Assembly (NCBI GenBank): GCA_963838375.1
Contig: CAWIQY010000015.1
Coordinates: forward strand, 1,215,865 to 1,279,864
DNA length: 64,000 bases
Source: DVED01 sp963838375
Lineage (GTDB): Bacteria > Cyanobacteriota > Cyanobacteriia > Cyanobacteriales > Geitlerinemataceae
Direction of reading: 5' to 3'
How positions within the stretch are numbered: position 1 is the first letter of the stretch; the number at the start of each line of letters is the position of its first letter. Under the pieces are notes generated by a model. That model was not told the DNA's origin and searched no databases. It worked only from the letters and a program-made list of their open reading frames with translations. Shown one piece after another: positions 30,921-42,250 of the stretch. The position numbers and the translations under genes are program-made.

Positions 30921-31402
30921 CTACCCAAGATCTTCTGGTTCTCGAGGCGGCAAAATGTCCGTATTCGGCAATGTTAAATCTTCGGTGAGTTCCTCATTGA
31001 GAGTTGGGGTTGAAGTTTGTAAAAGTTTTTGCAGAATTTGGGGGTCGGGAGTGACAATTTTAGGTGCATCGGCATTAATCTGAATTTTGATTTGGGGGCC
31101 GATCGAGCTAAACGGACGATCGTCCCATCGACAACGATCATCTGGGCGATGGGTTTGTCGTTGCAGTAGGTGCCGTTGCTGCCCAGATTGACGATTTTCC
31201 AGGTGTCGCCCTGTTGTCGGACTTCCATGTGATAGCGAGACACGACTGCACTATAGAGAACCACATGATTATCTGTCGAACGACCGATGCGGATCGCCGA
31301 TTCGTTCTCGAACGTCCAGCTTTTGACGGGAATCGCTTGGTGGGGATGGAGAAGGCTCAGTATAATCACATCGGTGATGGGGTTGAGTACGACAGGCAGC
31401 AA
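30921..31402 (-). CDS. FHA domain protein (one frameshift)
   Basis: About 160 residues after repair. An FHA phosphothreonine-binding domain fills residues about 10-105: AIRIGRSTDNHVVL (GRS motif), VSRYHMEV (SxxH motif), and VNLGSNGTYCNDKPI (NGT motif). After IVRLARS the frame is lost; the +1 frame continues GPQIKIQINADAPKIVTPDPQIL and ends at 30921 in a Pro/Glu-rich tail. One base missing near 31104 restores it. The start is not certain; ATG 31402 is the first in frame. Adjacent on the same strand to a second FHA gene (21 bp apart), so the two probably respond together to a Ser/Thr kinase such as the one at 36.5 kb, which is inference. Confidence 0.75.
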
Positions 31403-31422
31403 AAGCGCTTCGGCTTTGCTGT

Positions 31423-32054
31423 TTAGGACTGTTGAAATAAGAAAGTAACTAGGTCACTTTTTCCCAAGGCAATGCGATCTCCGGGTCTCAGGCGATGACG
31501 GTTGCCTGTCGGCAGGGGCAAATTATTGACATACGTGCCATTGGCGCTACCCGTATCCTCAAGATAGTAGGCATCGCTGTCAACGCGAATATCGGCGTGA
31601 ACCCGAGACACAATGTCTGAATGGGAAAAACCCGAAACGTCGATATCGGGAGGAACTTTACCGTTAGGTTTGCCAATGTGAATGACTGAAAGCCTCTCTG
31701 GCAGTTCGATGTAGGTATCTGTTTGCACGTGCAGCAGCCGAGCGTTTCGGGATTGTAACTGGGTTGGAATGCCCGAAGCCGTTTGCGGCGGTATAGCTGG
31801 GGTGTCGGAGCAGTTTGAATAGGAGGTTCGGGGACGATGGTTGGTGTCAGGGCGGCTTCGAGAGGCTCAGTGTTGCCATCCAAGGACGCACGGGCTTCGA
31901 GATGAGAACCGCACTGACCGCAAAAGCTAGCATCGAGTTGGATCGATGCTCCGCAATCGGGGCAAGCCGTCATTGTGGGTAAGGGGGTATAACAAGCCTC
32001 GCAAACCGTAGCTCCATCGGGGTTTTGATGGTCGCAATTCGGGCAGACAATCAT
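31423..32054 (-). CDS. Zinc-ribbon and FHA domain protein (one frameshift)
   Basis: About 210 residues after repair. Two zinc ribbons at the N-terminus (CPNCDHQNPDGATVCEAC and CPDCGASIQLDASFCGQC), a Pro-rich linker, then an FHA domain (IHIGKPN, DIVSRVHADI, DTGSANGTYVNNLPLP). The first frame fails after SYNPETL; the FHA continues in another frame from RLLHVQTDTY to the stop at 31423. One base missing near 31741 accounts for it. ATG 32054 (MIVCPNCDH) is the start, 12 codons inside the longest open frame. FHA proteins with N-terminal zinc ribbons are common in cyanobacteria and read out Ser/Thr phosphorylation. Confidence 0.8.
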
Positions 32055-32261
32055 TCTGCTCTCCCAGACATTGAATGGGCAAAAAATCACTCAAATTTTG
32101 ATGTTCTCCCTCCTTGACCAGATGGGGAACGGCTGAGCCGAACTTGCCTGTTACGCTGTTCCAGACTGGGAGCAGATCGGACAGGTTTGACCGATGGTAT
32201 GTTCGGCTCAAAACTCACCGCCTATTGTACCACTATTGACCGAGTGGGAACTAAGGGCAGG

Positions 32262-32987
32262 CTAGGGACGATCGAAGGCTCCGGCAGCTTCGTCGAGCAA
32301 CCACCACTGTTCGCCGTGTTGAGGTTGAATTAACCGGGAGGGATAGGCGATCGCATCTCCTGTGGGGGCAAACACTTCCCGCAGTGCCGTTTGCTTACTC
32401 GCACCAGCGACGAGAAAAAGGATGCAGTGGGACTGGTTTAATACGGGAACGGTCAGCGTCAGGCGCGGTTGTCCGTCTTTGTTGCCGACGGTGACGAGGC
32501 GATCGCACACTTGCAGCGCTTGGGTTTGGGGAAACAGGGATGCGGTGTGTCCGTCGTCGCCCATGCCCAGTAACATGATATCGAAACTGGGAAATTCTCC
32601 GGCAGATAGTCCGAAAAATTCCTGAAGTTGCCGATCGATTTTTTGGGCGTCGATCTGGGGATCGCCTGCTCCTGTAGACATGGGGTGAATATTTTCGGGT
32701 GGGATCGACACTCGATCGAGCCAAGCTTCCCGTGCCATTTTTTCGTTGCTATCCGGGTGGCTGGGGGGGACATAGCGCTCGTCGCCCCAGAAAATGTGAA
32801 TTTTGTCCCAGGGCAAGTTCTGCTCGGAGAGCGCCTCGTAGAGGGGTTTGGGAGTACTGCCGCCGGAGAGGACAATGGTGGCGCGATCGCTTTTTGTCAG
32901 GGCCAATTGGATTCGCTCGAGGATGAGTTCTTCGGCACGGTCAACTAATGCGGTTTTGTCGGTGAGGATTTCAACAGATTTTTTCAT
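32262..32987 (-). CDS. pgl: 6-phosphogluconolactonase
   Basis: 241 residues, intact. Second step of the oxidative pentose phosphate pathway: hydrolyses 6-phosphoglucono-delta-lactone. Visible signatures: IVLSGGSTPKPLYEAL near residues 40-55, HIFWGDERYVPPSHPDSN around 65-85, and LLGMGDDGHTASLFP around 140, typical of the SOL/DevB family. Upstream of sasA's 3' end by 28 bp on the same strand. It supplies NADPH production with Zwf at night, so the association with a clock kinase gene is interesting but may be accidental. Confidence 0.95.
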   Translation of the reverse strand: MKKSVEILTDKTALVDRAEELILERIQLALTKSDRATIVLSGGSTPKPLYEALSEQNLPWDKIHIFWGDERYVPPSHPDSNEKMAREAWLDRVSIPPENIHPMSTGAGDPQIDAQKIDRQLQEFFGLSAGEFPSFDIMLLGMGDDGHTASLFPQTQALQVCDRLVTVGNKDGQPRLTLTVPVLNQSHCILFLVAGASKQTALREVFAPTGDAIAYPSRLIQPQHGEQWWLLDEAAGAFDRP

Positions 32988-33015
32988 GATTGAGTGAGTG
33001 GTTATGGGTTTGTGA

Positions 33016-34222
33016 TTATTGGCGGTTCGCCGTTTGCTGTCGCGGTTGGGAGGGGTAAACGGGAAGGGTAAAGTGAAAGCAACTGCCTCGATCTGGAATG
33101 GAATCGACCCAAATTTGACCGTAGTGCGCCTGAACGATGCGCTGGCAGAGGGCTAACCCAATACCATATCCTTCAGTCTGGCGATCGCGCTTGAGCCGAA
33201 ATCGATCTTCAAAAATGCACATTTGATTTTCTGACGGGAATTCCCGGTCCGGTGTCGCTAATACTCACTTGGATTTTTTGAGAGGTGCGGTGTAAGATTG
33301 CCAATTCGATCGATCCACCTGGGGGGGTGTATTTAATGGCATTGTCTAACAAATTGATCGCCACTTGTCGGATGCGTTCTTCATCGGCGTAGGCTTGGGG
33401 GAGATCGTTGGGGATATCCATTTTTAGGTTGAGGGATTTGGTTTGAAATCGTTTCTGTTGCCCGGCGATCGCTTCCTGACACAGATCCCCCAAATCTAGC
33501 GGTTTGGGTTGGATATTTAACTGCGATTCTCCCTGGGAGGCTTGGAGGATATTGGAGATGGTTTTTTCGATGACGCGGGTTTGAGTTCGTGCGCGATCGA
33601 ATAAATTCGCCATCCGCGCCGGGGAGAGTTGGGGAACTTCGGTTGCGGTTTTCGGGATGACCGATTCGAGGGTGTCGATCGCTAGAGAAGCCGCCGTGAG
33701 GGGATTGCGCAGTTCGTGGGCGAGGATGGAAATGAGTCGTTCTTTAAATCGCAATTGTTCTTGGAGTTTTTCGTTTTCCCGCTGGAGTCGAAAAACTTCG
33801 TCGGAAAGTTGCATCAGTTGGCTGGAGTTGGCGACAAAAGCGATGGCGCTTTGGGGGGAAGGGGTTCGATCGGTTTCGATCGTGGCTGCTGACGCTTTGG
33901 CTAAGGAGTCTTTGACCGATCGTTGCCAGCGCGGCCAGTTGCGATCGAGTTGAGCGACCAAATTACTTCCGGCAAGGGTTTGCTGGGGTTTGGGATGTAT
34001 TTTGATCAGCGCGGGGGTGGCAATTAATTTAAAATGCTCGGCAAGATAGGGTTTGTCTCCCACCTCGATGACTTCGAGATCGTAGTCGAAGTCCATCGGG
34101 GCTTCTTTGAGGTATCGGCGTACGTCCCGCAACTGTTCCCAAGAACTGGGTCGCCGATCGACGAACAGGAGTAACTGTAGGGCGGCGTTTGAGGGATTGG
34201 GTTGGAGTCCAGATGCGGGCAT
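33016..34222 (-). CDS. sasA: Adaptive-response histidine kinase SasA (one frameshift)
   Basis: About 400 residues after repair. Residues 15-100 are a KaiB-like thioredoxin-fold domain (LLLFVDRRPSSWEQL, PALIKIHPKPQQTLAG) that binds KaiC; HisKA follows with the phospho-accepting histidine in ILAHELRNPLTAA (about H169), then the ATPase domain (INLLDNAIKYTPPGG, SISDTGPGIP) and, in the other frame, FEDRFRLKRDRQTEGYGIGLALCQRIV. The break is at 33225-33236; removing one base restores GPGIP-x-ENQMCIFEDRF. SasA relays clock phase to RpaA by phosphotransfer. The start at 34222 overlaps by 34 bp the longest frame of the divergent DUF2079 gene, but not its preferred start. Confidence 0.9.
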
Positions 34223-34344
34223 ATCATCTCAAAGGGGAGAAGGGGAAAGATAGATCGACGGATTGCAGCTCATCCGCGGCTCATAACATTCCTTTACCCT
34301 TTAGCTTAATATCTTCTTTATCTTTTAGACGGAGTAAATGTGTA

Positions 34345-35982
34345 ATGGCGATCGACGGATCTAAAAATCCTTGGTTTCGATTGGTAGTGGTAGGGGCGAT
34401 CGCTTTTTTTGGGTTTTGTCTGATTTTGACCCTGCATCGGTACTACACGTTCTATGCTTCTTTCGACCAGGGTATTTTCAATCAGGTGTTTTGGAACAAC
34501 GCCCACGGTCGCTTTTTTCAGAGTTCTCTCTCTTCGTCATTGTCTGCCAGTGTCGAGCAGGCTGGGGAATATCCCCAGGTGTTTTACCATCGCTTGGGGC
34601 AGCATTTTACTCCGGCATTACTTCTGTGGCTGCCGATTTATGCGTTGTTTCCATCTCCAGTGACGCTGAGTGTTCTCCAAGTGGTGTTGGTGACGGCGGC
34701 GGGTATCTTGCTGTATTTTTTGGCGCGGCAGTACCTAGAATCGCCGATGGCGGCTTTTATGACGCTGAGTTTCTATGCGGCTAATGCTATTCTCGGTCCG
34801 ACGATCGGCAATTTCCACGATATTTGTCAGATTCCCCTGTTTGTCTTCTGCTTGCTGCTGGCGATGGAAAAGCGCTGTTGGTGGTTGTTTTGGCTATTGG
34901 CAGCGGTGATTCTACTGGTGCGGGAAGATGCGGGAATTGGGTTGTTCGGTGTCGGGGTTTACCTGGTTCTCAGTCGGCGCTATCCGCGTACGGGGTTGGC
35001 GCTGTGTACTCTCAGTTTCGGCTACATGGTTTTGCTGACGACGGCGATTATGCCGATATTTTCTGAGGATATTTCTAAGCGGTTTATGATGGAACGCTTC
35101 GGTCAGTATGCACCAGGACAAGAGGAAGCGTCGTCGTTGGATATTATCTGGGGGATTCTCACCAATCCGTTTCGGTTGTTGGGGGAATTGGTGACGCCGA
35201 TCGATCGGACGTTGTTGTATTTGCTGGGTCAGTGGCTGCCGTTGGCGTTTGTTCCGGCGGTTTCTCCTGCGGCTTGGGCGATCGCTGGATTTCCCCTATT
35301 GAAGCTGTTTATCGCTAAGGGAGAGACGGTTCTCTCGATTAATATTCGCTACGCGATGACGGTGGTTCCGGGATTGTTTTACGGCGCGATTCTCTGGTGG
35401 TCGATGCATTCTTCGCGGTTCAAGAAGATCTCGTTTCGGCGGTTTTGGGTGGGGTGTATGGTGCTGTCGGTTGCCATTACTCTGCTTTCTAACCCCAATC
35501 GCACGCTGTCGTTTGTCATTCCGGACTCGTTCCAACCTCGGGTGTATGTGCCTTTGGTATCTGCGTGGAAACACGCACGTCAGATTTACCCGCTGCTGGC
35601 ACAAATTCCCCCTGATGCCAGCGTTTCGGCAACGACTTACTTGATTCCTCATTTGTCCGGTCGTCGAGAAGTGCTGCGTTTGCCGATCTCCAGTCGTCAG
35701 GAACTGTCGGGTTTACGGATGGTGGAGTTGCGAGATGATACGCGCCAAGTGGTGCGGATGGAGTACGCGATCGCCGATTTGTGGCAGTTACAGCAATACC
35801 AGGCGGCGTTTAAGGGCGATCGGCAACTGTTTCAAACGCTTGTTCCTTTACTCTCCCAATTCTTACAGGCGGGGGAATATGGCATTCTTGATTTTCGGGA
35901 TGGGGTGGTGTTACTGAAGCGTGGTATTGCTTCCAACCCGGATGCGCTGGCCGGGTGGCAGGCATTTCTCCTAGGAAACTGA
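34345..35982 (+). CDS. DUF2079 family multi-pass membrane protein
   Basis: 545 residues. At least nine hydrophobic segments, starting with FRLVVVGAIAFFGFCLILTLHRYYTFYASFDQGIFNQVFW, which holds the DxGIFxQ-type motif of DUF2079. The luminal loop HRLGQHFTPALLLWLPIYALFPS and the NFHDICQIP motif are typical. The family resembles GT-C glycosyltransferases, but activity is not established. ATG 34345 is chosen because a GGAG lies 10 bases upstream and the extra 52 residues from 34189 are non-membrane sequence overlapping sasA. The C-terminal 170 residues are soluble and probably periplasmic. Confidence 0.8.
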   Translation: MAIDGSKNPWFRLVVVGAIAFFGFCLILTLHRYYTFYASFDQGIFNQVFWNNAHGRFFQSSLSSSLSASVEQAGEYPQVFYHRLGQHFTPALLLWLPIYALFPSPVTLSVLQVVLVTAAGILLYFLARQYLESPMAAFMTLSFYAANAILGPTIGNFHDICQIPLFVFCLLLAMEKRCWWLFWLLAAVILLVREDAGIGLFGVGVYLVLSRRYPRTGLALCTLSFGYMVLLTTAIMPIFSEDISKRFMMERFGQYAPGQEEASSLDIIWGILTNPFRLLGELVTPIDRTLLYLLGQWLPLAFVPAVSPAAWAIAGFPLLKLFIAKGETVLSINIRYAMTVVPGLFYGAILWWSMHSSRFKKISFRRFWVGCMVLSVAITLLSNPNRTLSFVIPDSFQPRVYVPLVSAWKHARQIYPLLAQIPPDASVSATTYLIPHLSGRREVLRLPISSRQELSGLRMVELRDDTRQVVRMEYAIADLWQLQQYQAAFKGDRQLFQTLVPLLSQFLQAGEYGILDFRDGVVLLKRGIASNPDALAGWQAFLLGN

Positions 35983-36460
35983 ATCGATCTGGAAACCACA
36001 GATTTAAGTCACATGACAATGCTAGTTTTTCGGGTTAAATTGGTCAAAGTGGCGCAACTTTGACTCTCTCTAGCTACTTTGTTGTGGGAGAGGAAAACGA
36101 TCGTTAAGCTTCAAGACTCTTGGGGGCGAAGGTGTGGTAATTCGATCTCAAGTATGTAGACAATACAGTTTCATTGAGCTAAACCTCTAGAAATTATCAA
36201 GAAATTATCGAGAAGTTTATGTAAAAATACGGAAGTTCGGAGCTGGAATAGCTGAGAGGAAAACCGCCGGAAATCCTACTCACAATAGAGATGAGTTTTT
36301 TAGATCGTCTAAACTGAGCCACGAGTTGAGAGATCGGTGCTAACAAAGTTTTGATGAAGTACTTAGCGATCGCGATCGCCTTCGGGTGCGATCGCGATCG
36401 GACTCGTTTGTCTGCATATAAGGCTAGGTTGGAAACTAAGCTTATGTAAGACGATCGGAC
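35983..36460. other. Intergenic region, HIP1-rich, no gene seen
   Basis: 478 bp between DUF2079 and the kinase gene. The stretch 36366-36402 is almost entirely GCGATCGC-type octamers (HIP1) and overlapping CGATCG. Nothing translates convincingly and I see no tRNA-like cloverleaf. The last 60 bp presumably carry the kinase promoter. Confidence 0.6.
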
Positions 36461-39400
36461 ATGAAAACAATTCTTGGGTATAACGTTAGCGATCTCGTTT
36501 ACGAAGGTTCTAAAACAGTAGTGTATCGAGGACAGCGAGAGTCCGACAGTAAACCCGTGATTCTCAAATGTCTCAAAAAAGAATTTCCCAGTTTACAAGA
36601 GCTAGCCTTATTTCGCCACCAGTACGCGATCGTCCAATCCCACGATCTTCCGGGAATCGTCAAGCCGTGTAGTTTGGAAAACTACCAAAATGGTTATATC
36701 CTGGTGATGGAAGATTGTGGGGAAATTTCCCTTCAGCAGTGGCGAAAAAACCAAATAAAAGAGGAGAGGAAGATCGCATCTCGATCGCCGATTTTCTGAC
36801 GATCGCTCTCCAAATTGCTCAAATTCTCGATGGATTACACCATAACTGGATCGTCCACAAAGACATCAAACCCGCCAATATCCTGATTCACCCTCACACC
36901 AAGCAAGTCAGACTGATCGACTTTAGCATTTCCTCTGTTCTTCCCAGGGAAACCCAAGCTCTCAAACATCCCAACGTTCTGGAAGGAACCTTGGCATATC
37001 TGTCGCCGGAACAAACCGGACGCATGAATCGTGGCATCGACTATCGTACCGACTTCTACTCCCTTGGCGTCACCTTTTACGAACTTCTCAGCGGAGAGCG
37101 TCCGTTTAAATCTAACGATCCCATGGAGTTGCTGCATTGTCATATTGCCAAGCAACCCGAATCTCTTGAAAACAATAGGGAAGATATTCCTCAAGTTTTA
37201 TCAAACATCGTCTTGAAGTTGATGGCGAAGAACGCCGAGGATCGCTATCAGAGTGCATTGGGATTGAAGTACGATTTGGAGAAATGTCTGTATCAGTGGA
37301 AAGAAACGGCTAAAATCGAACCGTTTGAGCTAGCAACAAACGATTATGCCGATCGTTTTCTAATTCCCGAAAAACTCTACGGACGGGAAAAGGAAGTTGC
37401 CAAGCTGCTGCAAGCATTTGAACGAACGACCGCAACACAAAAGAATAGCGTCTCAAACCCCAAAAGCGAACTGATGCTCGTTACCGGATTTTCCGGCATC
37501 GGTAAAACCGCTGTTGTCAACGAAATCCACAAACCGATTCTAGCGGCGCGGGGATATTTTATTAAAGGGAAATTCGACCAGTTCCAGCGCGATATTCCGT
37601 TTTCGGCACTGGTTTGCGCTCTCAAAGATTTAATCGAGCAATTGCTGACAGAAAGTTCGGCGCAAGTTGAGGCGTGGAAAGCCAAAATTACGGACGCTTT
37701 GGGCGAAAGCGGTCAGGTGGTTATCGACGTGATTCCCGAACTGGAATGGCTCATCGGCAAACAGCCTGTCGTACCCCAACTGGATGGTATCGCCGCGCAA
37801 AATCGATTTAACTGGATTTTCGGCAAGTTTATCCAGGTGTTTCCCACTGCCGAACATCCTTTAGTCTTATTTCTGGATGACTTGCAGTGGGCAGATTTGG
37901 CATCGTTGCAATTTCTCCAAGTTTTGATGGGCAATTCTGATATTCAGCATCTGTTAGTTTTGGGTGCGTATCGGGATAATGAAGTGTCTCCCGCTCACCC
38001 GTTGATGTTGGCTGTAGACGAGATTCGCAAAGCCACAACAACCGTTAATACCATTACACTGACGCCTCTCAAACAAGCTGACCTCAATCTTTGGGTTGCC
38101 GATACGTTAAAATGTTCTCTCGATGTAGCGTTGCCCTTGACTCGATTAATGGAGTTGAAAACTCACGGTAATCCATTTTTTAGTTCTCAGTTTTTGCGTG
38201 GAATTTACGATGAAAACTTCATTACTTTTAATCGTGAAAATGGTTACTGGGAATGCAATTTAACTCAAGTTCAAGAGCTAGCGCTCAGTAATGACGTGGT
38301 TGAGTTTATGGCGACTCAGTTACGGAAGTTGCCGGAAGCGACTCAAGAAATATTACAATTTGCGGCTTGTATTGGCAACCAGTTCGATTTAGAAACACTA
38401 ACGATCGTCTTAAACAAAAATCGAGAAGAAATTGAAAACTCTTTATGGGAAGCCTTACAAGCCGAGTTCATTCTTCCCACTCGTAATGTTTATCAGTTCA
38501 ATCGAGATGAACTCAATGATATTCCACTATCCGATCGACGGGAAGAACTGAACCAATTACCCAACTATAAATTTCTGCACGATCGCGTTCAAGAAGCTGC
38601 CTACTCGAGCCTATCAGACGATCGTAAACAATCAATTCACTTAAAAATTGGTCAACTTCTACGACAAAACACTCCGATCGAGAACGGCAACGAAAATATT
38701 TTTGAAATCGTCAACCATCTCAATCTTGGGATGGACTTAATTGAAGCCAACAGCGAGCGAACCGAACTGGCGCAATTAAATCTGACTGCCGGACAAAAGG
38801 CGATCGCATCTATTGCCTACGAATCTGCACTAAAGTATTTGACAGCCGGAATACAACTCCTCGCTCAAGATAGCTGGGAAACAGATTACGAGTTGACGCT
38901 CAGTTTATATGAGGATGTTGCCGAAGCGGCTTATCTGAGTGGTGAGTTCGATCGAATGGAACAAGCGATCCAAGTTGTGCTGCAAAATGCGAATTCTTTG
39001 CTCGATCGACTTAAAGTCACTGAGGTTAAAATCCTATGTTATGGTGCAAACAATCATGCGATCGAAGCTGTCAATACGGCAAAGGATTTTCTGAATTTAT
39101 TAGGTGTTGATTTTTCTGAAAATTTTGCTCATTCGGAGATTCAAGTTATTTCAGATAAAATTCAAAGGTATTTAGAAAATACGAGCATCGATCGATTAAT
39201 CGAACTCCCCACAATGACCGACGATCGCCTTCTCGCAGCGATGCGTATTTTGTCCAGTTCAGTCGTTTCCTTTCTTCAAGTTTCTTTCGATCTATTTTAT
39301 TTCAATATTTTAAAACAAATCGATCTATCGATCGAAGGTGGAAATTCCTCTTTTTCTGCTTTTGGCTATGTTGCTTACGGACTAACTTTGTGCAGCCAGA

Positions 39401-42042
39401 TTGAAACTATTGAATCTGGATATAAATTTGGGTATTTAGCCAAAGAACTATTGCATAATACTGACTCTTCAAAAATAAAAGCTAAAGTTTTGCACACTTT
39501 CAAGAGTCATATAAAACCTTGGAATTATCACTTTAAAGAGTGTTGCCAAAGTTTAATACAGGCTTTTTCTTGTGCCATTGAAGTGGGTGATTTAGAGTTT
39601 GCTGCTTATTCTCTTAATGGGGATTGCTATTTTTCGTATTTTCTAGGTAGCGATCTGGCTCAGCTTTTACAGAAAACACAGCTATATAGTAATAAAATTT
39701 GCGAACTACAGCAATCAAAAGTCTTTGTGTGGAATGAAATATATCGATTAGCAGTTTTACGATTAGTGGGTTCTGAAATCGACTCCAGCCTATCGATATC
39801 GACTAAATATGACACTCTTCAAACTTTGTCTCTGAAGTCCGGCGATCCTACGGCAATATTTCACTTTTACTCTTGCGATATCCAATTCAGTTATTTGTTT
39901 TCCGATCTCGATCGAGCGATCGAGAGTGCCGATCGAATCCAAGAGTATATAAGAGCAGGAGTTGGAAATATTGTTTTGCCTCAATTCTATTTTTATGATG
40001 CTTTAGTCAGGCTGGCGACTTATCCTGAAAGTAAAGAAGAAGAGCAACAGCAAATTCTAGAAAAAGTTGATATCTATCAAGAAACAATGCAAAAATGGGC
40101 GCATCATGCTCCCATGAACTTTCTCAATAAATACTATCTCGTCGAAGCAGAAAGGCATCGAGTTTTGGGCAATAAGCTAGAGGCGATCGAACTATACGAT
40201 CTTTCCGTGACTTTAGCAAAAGAAAATGAGTTTGTTCATGAAGAAGCAATTGCCTGCGAACTAGCAGCCAAGTTCTATCTAGAGTTGGATAAAACATCCA
40301 TCACTCATGCTTATGTAACAATTGCCAAGACCTATATGGATAAGGCTTATTATGCCTACGATCGTTGGGGCGCAAAAGCGAAGTTACAAGACCTGGAACA
40401 GCGATATCCTCAACTCTTGACCTCCCTTCATTCTTGGGAAGGCTGGGGTTTAGATTCTTTCAATTCTCATCCAATTTCAACTATTGTTTCTGTGTCCAAA
40501 TTTGGCTCTGCCACGACCAGCATTTCTAGTAGCAGTAGTATTTCAGAAGTTCTCGATTTAGCGACAGTCATCAAAGCTTCTCAAGCACTCTCTGGAGAAC
40601 TGGAACTCGAGCAATCGATCGAAACCTTGATGCGAATTCTGCTCGAAAATGTGGGTGCTCAAACGGGAGCATTGATTCTCTGTCGAGATGGCAAGTTGAA
40701 GATCGAAGCGCGTGCATCTAAACATCCAAATGACGATCGTGAGTTACAAATTACATCGCTGCAAGCCATTCCCATTGAATCCACGTCTGATATTCCCTTG
40801 GGTTTGATTCACTACGTCTGGCGGACTTCTCAAACGATCGTTCTCGACGATGCAGTAGACTCTACAACTTTTGCCACCGATCCTTACATTTTCGAGTATC
40901 AACCCAAATCGGTGTTGTGTACTCCTATCTGCAACCAGGGTAAAACCATCGGTTTACTGTACTTAGAAAATAACTTGACGCGGGGCGCTTTTACGCGCGA
41001 ACGCCTAGATTTCTTAACATTCCTAACAACCCAAGCTGCTATTTCCCTTGAAAATGCCACTCTCTATCAAAACTTGGAAGCAGCAAATCAGAGATTAGAA
41101 GACTACAGTCGAACATTGGAAGAGAAAGTCGCAGATAGAACCCAAGAACTGAAAGAGAAAAATCAGTGTTTGGAACAAACTCTAAAAGATTTAAAACGCA
41201 CTCAAACTCAATTAATTCAATCCGAAAAAATGTCCGGGCTGGGACAACTTGTTTCCGGAGTGGCACATGAAATCAATAACCCAGTTAGTTTTATTTCCGG
41301 CAACTTGTTTCATTCTAATCAATATATTGATGAATTACTGAGCTTAATTGAAGTCTATCAACAAGAGTACCCGCATCCAACACCAGCTATTGAAAGTACA
41401 ACTGAAGATATTGATTTGGAGTTTCTCATTCAAGATCTGCCCAAGTTAATGAATTCCATGAAAACCGGTTGCGATCGCATCAAAAACATCGTTCTGGGTT
41501 TGCGAAACTTTTCTCGCTTGGATGAATCCGAAACGAAGTTTGTCGATATTCATGAAGGTCTCGAAAATACTTTGATGCTGACACAGCATCGGCTTCAACA
41601 AAAGGGTAACTATCGGGAAATTAACGTGGTTAAAGATTACGGTAAGCTTCCAAATGTTAATTGTTATACCAGCCAAATCAATCAGGTATTTATGAATATC
41701 CTGAACAATTCAATTGATGCTCTTGAAGAAGTACGAGTTTATTCAGATTTGCCTAGTATTGGAGAAAAAGAACAACAAAATCTTCCGCAAATTCGGATTC
41801 AGACTGAAGTTGTAGCCGGAAAGCAGGTTTGCATTCGGATTGCAGACAACGGTATTGGCATGAATGAAGAAACGCAAAATAAGGTTTTTGAACCGTTCTT
41901 TACAACTAAACCCATTGGCAAGGGAACCGGACTGGGAATGTCGATTAGCTACCAAATTATTGTTGAAAAACATGGCGGATCGATCGATTGTCATTCAGCC
42001 ATTGGCAGAGGAACTGAGTTTGTTATTCAAATCCCGATCTAA
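36461..42042 (+). CDS. Ser/Thr kinase - AAA ATPase - GAF - histidine kinase fusion (one frameshift)
   Basis: About 1860 residues after repair. Order: Ser/Thr kinase (residues 1-275; VYRGQRESDSKPVILKCLKK, catalytic loop VHKDIKPANILI, DFS in place of DFG), AAA ATPase (Walker A GFSGIGKTAV, Walker B LVLFLDDLQWAD), a long helical TPR-like region, GAF (about 1375-1525, SQALSGELELEQSIETLMRILL and following), coiled coil, HisKA (LVSGVAHEINNPVSF), and HATPase ending TGLGMSISYQII. The first 113 codons end at 36799 after QIKEERKIASRS; the main frame runs from before 36715. One base missing near 36762-36772 joins them. Such trifunctional kinases are a cyanobacterial speciality; inputs are unknown. The change of DFG to DFS is unusual. 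Confidence 0.88.
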
Positions 42043-42117
42043 ACATCTGTTTTAAATTCTAACCTACTGTGAATTTCATCTAGAACCGTTTTTCCGTCAG
42101 CAATATCGATATATATA

Positions 42118-42136
42118 AGGGCGCTAAAGTCGCCCT
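42118..42136. terminator. Short hairpin between convergent genes
   Basis: AGGGCG (42118-42123) and CGCCCT (42131-42136) form a 6-bp stem with a 7-base loop between the kinase stop and the FMO stop. It has no T-run on either side, so termination is a guess; it also lies in the region that may be the tail of the SDR remnant. Confidence 0.3.
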
Positions 42137-42165
42137 CCTCCGCAAACAATTTATCGGTTTATCAT

Positions 42166-42222
42166 CCGATTCCAGAACTCGCTCCAGTAATAAGACGGAT
42201 TTTGCCCTCTAGTTGCATTCAT
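42166..42222 (-). pseudogene. Remnant of a short-chain dehydrogenase N-terminus
   Basis: On the minus strand, after a GAGAGGAG Shine-Dalgarno, ATG 42222 opens MNATRGQ; one base later the frame reads IRLITGASSGIG, the Rossmann nucleotide-binding motif of SDR enzymes. It then hits a stop, and only about 50 bp beyond is a frame reading AEEGDFSALIYIDIADGKTVLDEI to the end at about 42041. It is probably the deletion remnant of a fifth gene downstream of the FMO gene. Too short for certainty. Confidence 0.45.
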
Positions 42223-42250
42223 ACTCCTCTCTACAAATTAATATTTACGT

